Below, one piece after another: positions 23,837-34,780 of a DNA stretch of 64,000 nt; the stretch's first letter is position 1; each line of letters begins with the position of its first letter. Under the pieces are notes generated by a model that was not told the DNA's origin, searched no databases, and saw only the letters and a list, made by a program, of their open reading frames with translations. Source of the stretch: Streptomyces sp. GQFP (GTDB lineage Bacteria; Actinomycetota; Actinomycetes; Streptomycetales; Streptomycetaceae). Location of the stretch: the NCBI RefSeq assembly GCF_021545335.1, contig NZ_CP089312.1:5084001-5148000 (forward strand), read 5' to 3'. A program made the position numbers and the translations under genes.

Positions 23837-25399
23837 GTGCGGATGTACCCGGAGCCGACGGGCGAGGTGCGCATGAGTCTGTCACTGCGCTTCGCCGCCG
23901 GATCGCACAAAGGCATGATCCGCGAGGGCAACGAGGATTCCGGCTACGCCGGTCCCCGCCTCCTCGCGATCGCCGACGGCATGGGCGGACAGGCGGCCGG
24001 TGAGGTCGCCTCCTCCGAGGTGATCTCCACGATCGTCGCCCTCGACGACGACGTCCCCGGCTCCGACATCCTCACCTCGCTCGGCACCGCCGTGCAGCGG
24101 GCCAACGACCAGCTCCGCATGATGGTCGAGGAGGACCCCCAGCTCGAAGGCATGGGGACGACCCTCACGGCGCTCCTGTGGACCGGTCAGCGCCTCGGTC
24201 TCGTACACGTGGGCGACTCGCGTGCCTACCTCCTCCGCGACGGCGTCCTCACGCAGATCACGCAGGACCACACCTGGGTGCAGCGCCTCGTCGACGAGGG
24301 ACGCATCACCGAGGAAGAGGCCACCACCCACCCGCAGCGCTCCCTGCTGATGCGCGCGCTGGGCAGCGGCGACCACGTCGAGCCCGACCTCTCCATCCGC
24401 GAAGTCCGCGCCGGCGACCGCTACTTGATCTGCTCCGACGGCCTGAGCGGCGTCGTGTCCCACCAGACCATGGAGGACACCCTCGCCAGCTACCAGGGCC
24501 CCCAGGAGACCGTGCAGCAGCTCATCGAGCTGGCCCTGCGCGGCGGCGGCCCCGACAACATCACCGTGATCGTCGCCGACGTCCTCGACCTCGACACCGG
24601 CGACACCCTCGCCGGGCAGCTGTCCGACGTACCCGTGGTGGTCGGCGCGGTCGCCGAGAACCAGCACAACCTGCACGACGGCGGCGCCATGCAGACGCCC
24701 GCCGGACGCGCCTCCGGGCTCGGCCGGCAGCGGCCCGCGCACGGCGGGGGCGGCGAGTTCGGCCCGCCCGGCTCCGGCGACACCACCGGCTACATCCAGA
24801 CCGGCGGCTTCGGCGGCTACACCGACGAGGACTTCGTCAAGCCCAGCGCCGGCCGCAAGTGGTTCAAGAGAACCCTGTACATCACGCTCGCCCTCGCCGT
24901 CATCGGCGGGGGCATGTACGGCGGCTACCGCTGGACCCAGACCCAGTACTACGTCGGCGCCAACGACGAGCACGTCGCGCTGTACCGGGGCATCAGCCAG
25001 GACCTGGCCTGGGTCTCGCTCTCGAAGGTCGAGAAGGACCACCCCGAGATCGAACTCAAGTACCTGCCGTCGTACCAGCAGAAGCAGGTCAAGGCCACGA
25101 TCACCGAGGGCGGCCTCAAGGACGCCCAGTCGAAGATCTCCGAACTGGCCACCCAGGCCTCCGCGTGCAAGAAGCAGGAAGCCCGGCGCGCGGCCGGCAA
25201 CGCGAACAACGCCGAGACCGGCGAAGGCGAGGCCGGAGGCACCACGGGAACCACCCGTACCGCCGCCGCGTCCAAGGCAACGCCGAGCCCGACGCCGTCC
25301 GGATCGGCGTCCCCGTCCACAACCGCACCCACTCCCACACCCGGCCCCAGCCTCTCCGAGGAAGAGCAGAAGCTGGTCTCGCAGTGCGGTAAGCAGTAG
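23837..25399 (+). CDS. pstP: PP2C-type Ser/Thr phosphatase PstP
   Basis: About 520 residues. A cytoplasmic PP2C domain (about 15-250) carries the metal ligands in REGNEDSG, ADGMGGQAAGE, GDSRAYLLRDG, SDGLSG and GGPDNIT. A linker, one membrane helix near 345-367 (LYITLALAVIGGGMYGGYRW) and an extracytoplasmic Ser/Thr/Pro tail follow. It reverses phosphorylation by PknB-type kinases. I chose the GTG at 23837 because GGAGG lies 9 bases upstream; ATG codons at 23843 and 23882 are alternatives. The operon continues in both directions. Confidence 0.92.
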   Translation: MRMYPEPTGEVRMSLSLRFAAGSHKGMIREGNEDSGYAGPRLLAIADGMGGQAAGEVASSEVISTIVALDDDVPGSDILTSLGTAVQRANDQLRMMVEEDPQLEGMGTTLTALLWTGQRLGLVHVGDSRAYLLRDGVLTQITQDHTWVQRLVDEGRITEEEATTHPQRSLLMRALGSGDHVEPDLSIREVRAGDRYLICSDGLSGVVSHQTMEDTLASYQGPQETVQQLIELALRGGGPDNITVIVADVLDLDTGDTLAGQLSDVPVVVGAVAENQHNLHDGGAMQTPAGRASGLGRQRPAHGGGGEFGPPGSGDTTGYIQTGGFGGYTDEDFVKPSAGRKWFKRTLYITLALAVIGGGMYGGYRWTQTQYYVGANDEHVALYRGISQDLAWVSLSKVEKDHPEIELKYLPSYQQKQVKATITEGGLKDAQSKISELATQASACKKQEARRAAGNANNAETGEGEAGGTTGTTRTAAASKATPSPTPSGSASPSTTAPTPTPGPSLSEEEQKLVSQCGKQ

Positions 25400-25426
25400 G
25401 CAAGCCGTGAGGGGCCACTTCATACG

Positions 25427-26866
25427 ATGAGCAGTACAACCAACAGTCCGACACACCACACGTCCACGATCGGCGCGATCGGCACCCCGAGCCGACGCAA
25501 CACCGAACTGGCGCTGCTGGTGTTCGCCGTGGTCATCCCGGTGTTCGCCTACGTCAACGTGGGTCTGGCCATCGACGACAAGGTCCCGGCCGGGCTGCTC
25601 AGCTACGGCCTCGGCCTCGGCCTGATCGCCGGCGTCGGCCACCTCGTCGTACGCAAGTTCGCCCCGTACGCCGACCCACTGCTGCTGCCCCTGGCCACGC
25701 TGCTCAACGGCGTCGGCCTGGTCGTCATCTGGCGCCTCGACCAGTCCAAGCGGCTCCAGCTGCGGGACACGTTCGTCGAGGCGGCACCCCGCCAGCTGCT
25801 GTACTCCGCGCTGGGCGTCGCCCTGTTCGTGGCCGTACTGGTCTTCCTCAAGGACCACCGCATCCTGCAGCGCTACACCTACATCTCCATGGCCGGCGCG
25901 ATCGTCCTGCTGGTCCTGCCGCTCGTCCCGGGCCTCGGCGTCAACATCTTCGGCGCCCGCATCTGGATCAAGATCCCCGGCCTCGGCACCGTCCAGCCCG
26001 GCGAGTTCGCCAAGATCGCCCTCGCGATCTTCTTCGCCGGCTACCTGATGGTGAAACGCGACGCCCTCGCCCTCGCCAGCCGCCGCTTCCTGGGCCTGTA
26101 CCTGCCCCGCGGCCGCGACCTCGGACCGATCATCGTCGTCTGGGTCATCTCGATCCTGATCCTCGTCTTCGAGACCGACCTCGGTACGTCGCTGCTGTTC
26201 TTCGGAATGTTCATCATCATGCTGTACGTCGCCACCGAGCGGACCAGCTGGATCGTCTTCGGTCTGCTGATGTCGGCGGCCGGCGCGGTCGGCGTCGCCA
26301 GCTTCGAGACGCACGTCCAGCAGCGCGTCGAGGCCTGGCTCGACCCGATGAACGAATACCTCCTCAGCCAGAAGGGCGTCGCCGGCCACACCGAGCAGTC
26401 CATGCAGGCCCTGTGGGCCTTCGGCTCCGGCGGCACCCTCGGCACCGGCCTCGGCCAGGGCAACTCCGACCTCATCGGCTTCGCCGCCAACTCCGACTTC
26501 ATCCTCGCCACCTTCGGCGAGGAACTCGGCCTGGCCGGCGTCATGGCGATCCTGCTCATCTACGGCCTGATCGTGGAACGCGGCGTCCGCACCGCCCTCG
26601 CCGCCCGCGACCCCTTCGGCAAGCTCCTCGCCATCGGCCTCTCCGGCGCCTTCGCCCTCCAGGTCTTCGTCGTCGCCGGCGGTGTCATGGGCCTGATCCC
26701 GCTCACCGGTATGACGATGCCGTTCCTGGCGTACGGCGGTTCCTCCGTCATCGCCAACTGGGCCCTCATCGGCATCCTGCTCAGAATCAGCGACACCGCC
26801 CGCCGGCCCGCGCCCGCCCCGGCCCCCAACCCCGACGCCGAGATGACCCAGGTGGTCCGACCGTGA
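25427..26866 (+). CDS. rodA: SEDS-family peptidoglycan glycosyltransferase (RodA/FtsW)
   Basis: 479 residues with about 10 membrane helices and a disordered C-terminal tail. SEDS family segments include SWIVFGLLMSAAGAVGVASF and the periplasmic loop AFGSGGTLGTGLGQG, with PLTGMTMPFLAYGGSS near the end. It polymerises lipid II with a class B PBP, here encoded immediately downstream with a GTGA overlap (26863-26866). RodA/FtsW cannot be told apart from sequence alone; the operon position is that of RodA in mycobacteria. Confidence 0.9.
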   Translation: MSSTTNSPTHHTSTIGAIGTPSRRNTELALLVFAVVIPVFAYVNVGLAIDDKVPAGLLSYGLGLGLIAGVGHLVVRKFAPYADPLLLPLATLLNGVGLVVIWRLDQSKRLQLRDTFVEAAPRQLLYSALGVALFVAVLVFLKDHRILQRYTYISMAGAIVLLVLPLVPGLGVNIFGARIWIKIPGLGTVQPGEFAKIALAIFFAGYLMVKRDALALASRRFLGLYLPRGRDLGPIIVVWVISILILVFETDLGTSLLFFGMFIIMLYVATERTSWIVFGLLMSAAGAVGVASFETHVQQRVEAWLDPMNEYLLSQKGVAGHTEQSMQALWAFGSGGTLGTGLGQGNSDLIGFAANSDFILATFGEELGLAGVMAILLIYGLIVERGVRTALAARDPFGKLLAIGLSGAFALQVFVVAGGVMGLIPLTGMTMPFLAYGGSSVIANWALIGILLRISDTARRPAPAPAPNPDAEMTQVVRP

Positions 26867-28335
26867 ACAAGCCCCTGCGCCGGATCGCGATCTTCTGCGG
26901 GCTCCTCGTGCTCGCCCTGCTCGTCCGCGACAACTGGCTCCAGTACGTCCGGGCCGACGACCTCAAGGACGACACCCTCAACCGCCGCGTCGCCATCGAG
27001 CGGTACGCCACGCCCCGCGGCGACATCATCGTCGACGGCAAGTCGATCACCGGCTCCACCACGTCCAACAGCAGCGACTTCGAGTACAAGCGCACCTACA
27101 AGGACGGCCCCATGTGGGCACCCGTCACCGGGTACGCCTCACAGGCGTTCGGCGCGACGCAGCTGGAGTCCATCGACGACGGCATCCTCACCGGCAACGA
27201 CGACCGGCTCTTCTTCCGCAACACCCTCGACATGATCACCGGCAAGAAGAAGCAGGGCGGCAACGTCGTCACCACCCTCAACGCCGCCGCCCAGAAAGCC
27301 GCGTACGACGGCCTCAAGGGCCGCGGCAAGGGCGCGGTGGCCGCCATCGACCCGTCCACCGGCGCGATCCTCGCCCTGGCCTCCTTCCCCTCGTACGACC
27401 CCTCGGTGTTCGCCGGGAACTCGACGAAGGACGCGGAGGCCTGGCAGAAGCTCCAGAAGGCCAAGGACCCGAACGAGCCCATGCTCAACCGGGCCCTGCG
27501 CGACATCTACCCGCCCGGCTCCACCTTCAAGGTCGTGACGGCGGCGGCGGCTCTCGAGAACGGCCTCTACACGGACGCTGACGAAAAGACCGACTCGCCG
27601 CTCCCCTACACGCTCCCGGACACCACGACCGAGCTGAAGAACGAGGGGAACATCCCCTGCAAGAACGCGACCATGCGCGTCGCCCTGCAGTACTCCTGCA
27701 ACACCGTCTTCGGCAAGATCGGCGCCGACCTCGGCAAGGACAAGATGCTCGAAGAAGCCAAGAAGTTCGGCTTCAACACCGAGCAGTTCGTCCCGGTCCG
27801 CTCCTCCGCCTCCAACTTCCCCGAGAAGATGGACAAGCCGCAGACCGCCCTCAGCTCGATCGGCCAGTTCGAGACCGCGACGACCCCGCTGCAGATGGCC
27901 ATGGTCGCCTCCGCGATCGCCAACGACGGCAAGCTGATGAAGCCGTACATGGTCGACAAGCTCCAGGCCCCCAACCTCGACGTGCTCGAACAGACCGAGC
28001 CCGAGGAGATGAGCCAGCCCCTGTCCTCCGACAACGCCCAGATCCTCCAGTCGATGATGGAGACGGTCGTCAAGGACGGCACCGGCAAGAACGCCCAGAT
28101 CAGCGGCGTCACCGTCGGCGGCAAGACCGGCACCGCCCAGCACGGCGTCGACAACAGCGAGAAGCCGTACGCCTGGTTCATCTCGTACGCCAAGCTCGCC
28201 GACGGCAGCTCACCGGTCGCCGTGGCCGTCGTCGTCCAGGACGAGGACGCGGTCCGTGACAACATCTCGGGCGGCGGCCTCGCCGCGCCCATCGCCAAGA
28301 GCGTGATGGAGGCGGTCATCAAGAGCCAGCAGTGA
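26863..28335 (+). CDS. pbpA: Class B penicillin-binding protein PbpA
   Basis: 490 residues. A single N-terminal membrane anchor (about 5-22, AIFCGLLVLALLVRDNW) is followed by a dimerisation domain and a transpeptidase domain with PGSTFK (catalytic Ser about 220), SCN (about 278) and KTGTA (about 421). It cross-links peptidoglycan with the SEDS partner encoded upstream. The GTG start overlaps the rodA stop. Confidence 0.92.
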   Translation: MNKPLRRIAIFCGLLVLALLVRDNWLQYVRADDLKDDTLNRRVAIERYATPRGDIIVDGKSITGSTTSNSSDFEYKRTYKDGPMWAPVTGYASQAFGATQLESIDDGILTGNDDRLFFRNTLDMITGKKKQGGNVVTTLNAAAQKAAYDGLKGRGKGAVAAIDPSTGAILALASFPSYDPSVFAGNSTKDAEAWQKLQKAKDPNEPMLNRALRDIYPPGSTFKVVTAAAALENGLYTDADEKTDSPLPYTLPDTTTELKNEGNIPCKNATMRVALQYSCNTVFGKIGADLGKDKMLEEAKKFGFNTEQFVPVRSSASNFPEKMDKPQTALSSIGQFETATTPLQMAMVASAIANDGKLMKPYMVDKLQAPNLDVLEQTEPEEMSQPLSSDNAQILQSMMETVVKDGTGKNAQISGVTVGGKTGTAQHGVDNSEKPYAWFISYAKLADGSSPVAVAVVVQDEDAVRDNISGGGLAAPIAKSVMEAVIKSQQ

Positions 28336-28373
28336 GACCCCCGTCACGTCCCCTTCACATCGGTGCACGTTGC

Positions 28374-28390
28374 GATACCGGTCCGGTATC
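28374..28390. promoter_or_regulatory. Palindrome GATACCGGTCCGGTATC
   Basis: 8-bp perfect arms around a single central T in the 173-bp gap between pbpA and pknB. It is not followed by a T-run, so it looks more like an operator or mRNA structure than a terminator. It may allow separate control of pknB. Confidence 0.45.
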
Positions 28391-28508
28391 GGCTGACGGG
28401 CTTGGCCAGGTCACACAAATGAACCCGGGTACCGTATGCCCGGACGGCACACCGCCGGACCACACAGCAGGTGCGGTCGGGACCGACGGAGAGGGCTGGT
28501 AGGAAGCT

Positions 28509-30509
<2,001 letters not shown>

Positions 30510-30527
30510 CGTCTCTTGTCACGCAGC

Positions 30528-30561
30528 TGAGCCCCGGCACCTGAGAAGGCGCCGGGGCTCA
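30528..30561 (+). terminator. pknB operon terminator
   Basis: TGAGCCCCGGC pairs with GCCGGGGCTCA around a 12-base loop, 19 bp after the pknB stop. Confidence 0.75.
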
Positions 30562-30654
30562 CTCATACCCATGTGCGAAATCCGACCAGAACTTCGTATG
30601 CCTGGACTCGTTGGACGGGTGAGGAAAACCCGACGAGTTGAGGAGAAGCGGAAC

Positions 30655-31707
30655 GTGATCAACGAAACGGCACTGTTGGAGTCGAAGACCTTGCGCGACA
30701 GCGTGCTGGAACGCACAGATGTGCTCGACAAGGTCAAGGCTCTGTCACTCCTGCCGGACGGCATGCATGTCACAACGGCGATGGTTGCGGCGTACTTCGA
30801 AGTCGCGGAGCGCGCTGTCAACCGTATGGCACAACGGCACCGGGACGAGCTGACGGTGAACGGCCTGCGGATCCTGCGCGGCGAAGAACTCGCGAGATTT
30901 AAGGGAGACACGTTGTCTCTCTACCCTGAGAGCTATCCACAACCCCGCTCCAGCCTGGCCCTTTGGTCCCGCCGAGCCGTTCTCAACGCGGCAATGCTCC
31001 TCCGCGACAGCGAGGTGGCCCGCCAGGTCCGCGCCTATCTCCTCGACATGGAGTACCTGGCACGCACCACCCACTCGGTGGACAACCCGGCCGAGGCAGC
31101 TACACAGTCCCTCGACGACCGCATCGACCAGCGCATCACCCACATCCTCGGCAAGACAGTCGTCCCCATGTTCAACGCCCTGATCGAAACCTCAGGCGAA
31201 CACCGCAAGGAACTCATCGCCCTGCGGGCCGGCGTCCAGCGAGTCGAGCAGCGGCTCCGGCAACACCACGCCCGGCTGCAGAGGCTCGAAAGCCCGCACG
31301 AGGGCCGTCCCCTCCCCGGAGTCATGGCCTCTATGGACGCCATGAACGGCCGCACGTTCGAGCACCACATCGCCAAGCTGCTGCGCCGCGACGGCTGTAC
31401 GAACGTCGTCGTACAGGGCGGTCACGGAGACCGGGGCGTCGACATCATCGCGCTCACAGCCGACGGGCGACGCCTCGTCGTCCAGTGCAAGAGGTTCGCG
31501 CCCTACCTCAACATCACCAGCCCCGACGTCCAGAAGTTCGTCGGCTCGGCGAAGGTCCTCCACAGTGCCGATGTGGCCCTCTACGTCGCGACCTGCCCCT
31601 TCACCCCGGAAGCCCTGAGCATCGCCGCCGAGGCCGGAATCACCGTCGTACACCGTGGGCTGCTGGAGGAGTGGAGCGCCGGGGAACCGCTGAAGGTGCT
31701 GGAGTAG
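30655..31707 (+). CDS. Mrr-type endonuclease with N-terminal antirepressor-like domain
   Basis: 350 residues from the GTG at 30655 (GAGGAGAAGCGGAAC upstream). Residues 1-140 resemble a phage antirepressor/BRO-like DNA-binding module (TTAMVAAYFEVAERAVNRMA, SLALWSRRAVLNAAMLLRDS). A coiled-coil region (about 175-225) links it to a C-terminal Mrr_cat domain (about 230-350) with the PD-(D/E)xK pattern: Asp263 in RGVDIIA and Q277xK279 in VVQCKRF. All catalytic residues are present. It probably cleaves DNA, perhaps modified or foreign DNA; no methyltransferase gene is nearby. The gene sits between conserved pknB and sortase genes and looks like an inserted accessory gene. Confidence 0.75.
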   Translation: MINETALLESKTLRDSVLERTDVLDKVKALSLLPDGMHVTTAMVAAYFEVAERAVNRMAQRHRDELTVNGLRILRGEELARFKGDTLSLYPESYPQPRSSLALWSRRAVLNAAMLLRDSEVARQVRAYLLDMEYLARTTHSVDNPAEAATQSLDDRIDQRITHILGKTVVPMFNALIETSGEHRKELIALRAGVQRVEQRLRQHHARLQRLESPHEGRPLPGVMASMDAMNGRTFEHHIAKLLRRDGCTNVVVQGGHGDRGVDIIALTADGRRLVVQCKRFAPYLNITSPDVQKFVGSAKVLHSADVALYVATCPFTPEALSIAAEAGITVVHRGLLEEWSAGEPLKVLE

Positions 31708-31721
31708 TCACGAGCTGACGC

Positions 31722-31765
31722 GAAGGGCCCGAAGCCGCAAGAGAAAGTTGCGGCTTCGGGCCTTC
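31722..31765. terminator. Terminator between convergent genes
   Basis: GAAGGGCCCGAAGCCGCAA and its complement TTGCGGCTTCGGGCCTTC around a 7-base loop, 15 bp after the Mrr-type gene. Confidence 0.75.
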
Positions 31766-31777
31766 GTCATGCTAGAG

Positions 31778-31804
31778 GACAGCCCTCCTTTCAGGAGGGC
31801 TGTC
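31778..31804 (-). terminator. Terminator of sortase/pabA operon
   Basis: GACAGCCCTCC-TTTCA-GGAGGGCTGTC, directly after the sortase stop at 31808 on the minus strand. Confidence 0.7.
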
Positions 31805-31807
31805 GGT

Positions 31808-32560
31808 TCACCGCAACTCCTTCGGCACCGTCCGCTCCGAGTCCACCTTCTCCACCCGCACCAGCTCCCCCCACACGATGTACCGGTACTCCGACGTGAA
31901 CACAGGGGTGCAGGTCGTCAGGGTGATGTACCGCCCCGCCTTCCGCTTGCCCGACTCCTTCGGGATCGGGGACAGGACCTCGACGTTGTACTTCGAGGTC
32001 TCCGGGAGGGTGTCGTAGACCTTGTAGACGTACCACTCGTTCTTCGTCTCGAAGACGATCGGGTCGCCCTTCCTCAGCTTGTCGATGTTGTGGAACTTGG
32101 CGCCGTGGCCGTCCCGGTGGGCCGCCAGCGTGAAGTTGCCCGACTTCGCCTGGGGGAGCGCCGACTTGATCGGGTCCGTGTAGTAGCCGGCCACGCCGTC
32201 GTTCAGGACCTTCGACGACGTGCCCTTCTTGACCAGGACCTCGCCGTTCTTCATGGCCGGGACGTGCAGGAAGCCGATGCCGTCCTTGGTGTCGAACGCG
32301 GCGGGACCCGTGTCCGCGTCGGCCCAGTGGTCGCGTACCTCGTCGCCCTGCTTGTCCGCCTCGCGGTCCGCGACGACGTTCGTCCACCAGAGCGAGTACG
32401 CGACGAACAGGCCCAGCACCAGGCCCGCCGTGATGAGGAGTTCACCGAAAACGCTCACCGCGGTGGCCAGTTTTCCGGTCGTGCCCCTGGGACGGGCATC
32501 CTGCGAAGGGGAAACGGACGCGTCCGCGGTCTGCTCGTCGTGGTCCGTCGTCGCTGCCAC
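31808..32560 (-). CDS. srtE: Class E sortase (SrtE2-like)
   Basis: 250 residues. One membrane helix (about 36-60, VSVFGELLITAGLVLGLFVA) and an extracytoplasmic sortase beta-barrel with the triad His148 (LAAHRDGHG), Cys217 (TLTTCTP) and Arg226 (SEYRYIVWG). Class E sortases of Streptomyces cleave LAxTG sorting signals and attach long chaplins and other proteins to the cell wall. The adjacent longer paralog and this short one match the SrtE1/SrtE2 pair described in S. coelicolor. Gap to the upstream sortase gene is 13 bp. Confidence 0.9.
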   Translation of the reverse strand: MAATTDHDEQTADASVSPSQDARPRGTTGKLATAVSVFGELLITAGLVLGLFVAYSLWWTNVVADREADKQGDEVRDHWADADTGPAAFDTKDGIGFLHVPAMKNGEVLVKKGTSSKVLNDGVAGYYTDPIKSALPQAKSGNFTLAAHRDGHGAKFHNIDKLRKGDPIVFETKNEWYVYKVYDTLPETSKYNVEVLSPIPKESGKRKAGRYITLTTCTPVFTSEYRYIVWGELVRVEKVDSERTVPKELR

Positions 32561-32573
32561 TCTTCATCTGCCC

Positions 32574-33923
32574 TTACTGCACGAGCGCATCCGGCTTGCC
32601 CTTGCTGCGCGGCCGTTCCTCGACCATCTTGCCCCACACGATCATCCGGTATTTGCTCGTGAACTCCGGAGTACACGTCGTGAGGGTGATGTAGCGGCCC
32701 GGCTCGGTGAAACCCGAGCCATTGGGGATCGGGTCCAGCACGCTCGTGTTGCTCGGCGACGTGACCGGCAGGATCGCCTCCATCTTGTAGACGTAGTACT
32801 TGTCCTGCGTCTCCACGACGATCGCGTCGCCCTTCTTCAGCCGGTTGATGTACCGGAAGGGCTCGCCGTGCGTGTTGCGGTGCCCCGCGAGCCCGAAGTT
32901 GCCGGTCGCCGCCGACGGCATCGCCGTGTTGAGGCTGCCCTCCGCGTAGTGGCCGACCATCCCCCGGTCCAGCACCTTCTTCTTGCTGGTGCCCTCCGCG
33001 ATCGGCACCACCACGTCCAGCTTGGGGATGTCCAGGATGGCGAACCCCTGCCCCGGCTCGAACACCCCCGGCGCCCGCTTCCCGCTCGCCCAGTCGTCCT
33101 GGAGGCTCGTCGCCTCGTTCCCGGCCTGCGCGTGCGCCCGTACGTTCGTCCACCACAGCTGGTAGGTCACGAACAGCAGCATCACCACGCCAGTGGTGAT
33201 GAACACCTCGCCGATCGCCCGGCTCGCCATCACGGCCACGCCCGGCTTCTGCGCCCGCGCCGCCTGCCGCGCGGCCACCCGCGAGAGGGGCGCACCCTCC
33301 GCCGACTCGGCGGCCGCGCCCTCCGATGCCTCCTGAGGGCCTCCATGGCGCCCGTGACGGGCCTTGGCGGCCTTCCGGCGCGCTGCCCGCCCACCGGCCG
33401 CCGAAGGGCCCTCAGAGGCGCCTGTGGCCCCTGCGCCGACCGAGGCGGTCGACACCGAGTCCTCGTCGGGTATTCGCGGCAGATCCGCCAGCCGCAGCGC
33501 CACCGTCTCCTCGTCGACCGGCGGCAGCACCACGGGAGGAGCCACGTACGGCTGTGCCGCACGAGGGACCGCGGCAGGAGCCACGTACGGCACCTGCTCC
33601 TCGTACACCCCCACCTGCCAGTCCTGCGCGTACCCCCGCGAGTCGTACCCCGACTCCGGCCCGGAGCCGCGGTGCTCAGCCGCCCCCTGCTCGGCCGAGG
33701 CGTCGTACGGGCGCGCATGGCCGCGCCTGCGCCGCCCGCTGCCCTGAGGCGGATCGTTCCGCTGCCCCGGCAACGGGTCGCTCAGCGGATCCACCGGCCG
33801 CTCCGCCGGCGCCTCGAACGCACCCGGCACCCCGTACGGCTCCTGCTGCCCGTACGAGGGTCCCTGGTCGCCGGTGTCTCCGTACGCGGAGCCGGACTCG
33901 CGCTCGGGGCGCAGGGCGGTCAC
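32574..33923 (-). CDS. srtE: Class E sortase with long disordered N terminus (SrtE1-like)
   Basis: 449 residues. A long hydrophilic N terminus (1-215, rich in Pro, Gly, Gln, Tyr and Arg) precedes one membrane helix (AIGEVFITTGVVMLLFVTYQ) and the sortase domain with His in GLAGHRNTHG, Cys417 in TLTTCTP and Arg in SKYRMIVWG. I chose the GTG at 33923 because it overlaps the pabA stop (GTGA), which couples the two genes. The cytoplasmic N-terminal extension is longer than in typical class E sortases and could be a regulatory or phosphorylation region; its function is unknown. Confidence 0.88.
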   Translation of the reverse strand: MTALRPERESGSAYGDTGDQGPSYGQQEPYGVPGAFEAPAERPVDPLSDPLPGQRNDPPQGSGRRRRGHARPYDASAEQGAAEHRGSGPESGYDSRGYAQDWQVGVYEEQVPYVAPAAVPRAAQPYVAPPVVLPPVDEETVALRLADLPRIPDEDSVSTASVGAGATGASEGPSAAGGRAARRKAAKARHGRHGGPQEASEGAAAESAEGAPLSRVAARQAARAQKPGVAVMASRAIGEVFITTGVVMLLFVTYQLWWTNVRAHAQAGNEATSLQDDWASGKRAPGVFEPGQGFAILDIPKLDVVVPIAEGTSKKKVLDRGMVGHYAEGSLNTAMPSAATGNFGLAGHRNTHGEPFRYINRLKKGDAIVVETQDKYYVYKMEAILPVTSPSNTSVLDPIPNGSGFTEPGRYITLTTCTPEFTSKYRMIVWGKMVEERPRSKGKPDALVQ

Positions 33924-34558
33924 GCCGTGGCCCTGCCCACCACCGGGGCGAGCCCTGACGACCTCGCCACGGCACCCCGGTCGCCGCACTCCACCAGCCA
34001 GTTGGCCAGCATCAGGTGACCGTGTTCCGTCAGCACCGACTCGGGGTGGAACTGCACACCCTCGACCGCGAGTTCACGGTGCCGAAGGCCCATGATGATC
34101 CCGTCGTGCGTACGGGCCGTGACCTCCAGCTCGGCCGGGACCGTCTCCGGCTCCGCCGCCAGGGAGTGGTAGCGGGTCGCCGTGAAGGGGCTCGGCAGAC
34201 CCGCGAAGACGCCCTTGCCCTCGTGTTCCACGAGGGACGTCTTGCCGTGCAGCAGCTCGGGCGCGCGGTCCACCACACCGCCGTACGCCACCTGCATCGA
34301 CTGCATGCCCAGGCAGACCCCGAACACCGGCACCCCGGTGGCCGCGCAGTGGCGCACCATCTCGATGCAGACCCCGGCCTCCTCGGGCGTACCCGGGCCC
34401 GGCGACAGCAGCACACCGTCAAAGCCGTCCTGCGCGTGCGCCGTCGACACCTCGTCGTTGCGCAGCACCTCGCACTCGGCGCCCAGCTGGTACAGGTACT
34501 GGACCAGGTTGAAGACGAAGCTGTCGTAGTTGTCGACGACGAGAATCCGCGCGCTCAC
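33920..34558 (-). CDS. pabA: Glutamine amidotransferase component II (PabA/TrpG)
   Basis: 212 residues of class I glutamine amidotransferase. The nucleophile is Cys82 in FGVCLGMQ, and the His-Glu pair is in VQFHPESV near the C terminus. LSPGPGTPEE forms the oxyanion region. It supplies ammonia to anthranilate or aminodeoxychorismate synthase; sequence does not decide between TrpG and PabA, and no component I gene is adjacent. The GTG at 34558 overlaps the stop of the small membrane protein gene, and its stop overlaps the next sortase start. Confidence 0.85.
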   Translation of the reverse strand: MSARILVVDNYDSFVFNLVQYLYQLGAECEVLRNDEVSTAHAQDGFDGVLLSPGPGTPEEAGVCIEMVRHCAATGVPVFGVCLGMQSMQVAYGGVVDRAPELLHGKTSLVEHEGKGVFAGLPSPFTATRYHSLAAEPETVPAELEVTARTHDGIIMGLRHRELAVEGVQFHPESVLTEHGHLMLANWLVECGDRGAVARSSGLAPVVGRATA

Positions 34559-34716
34559 TGGTCGTTCACCGTCACATCGTTGAAGGGGAGGAGGGGTTCG
34601 GCCCACGGGAAGACGTACTGGAAGAGCACATAGACCACCGCCAGCGCCAGTACGAGGGAGAACAACGCCTTCACCCACGCGTTCCCCGGCAGATGCCGCC
34701 AGATCCAGCCGTACAT
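34555..34716 (-). CDS. Small single-pass membrane protein
   Basis: 53 residues with one central helix (ALFSLVLALAVVYVLFQYVF) and a WIWRHLPGN N terminus. The same small gene accompanies pabA and sortase genes in Streptomyces as I recall; function is unknown. The ATG at 34716 is chosen because GGAAGGGAC lies 3-11 bases upstream. It overlaps pabA by GTGA. Confidence 0.6.
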   Translation of the reverse strand: MYGWIWRHLPGNAWVKALFSLVLALAVVYVLFQYVFPWAEPLLPFNDVTVNDQ

Positions 34717-34780
34717 GCCGTCCCTTCCGTCGCCCACGGCACCCGACTCGCGGCACCGGACTCACGCGTACCTCACCAGA

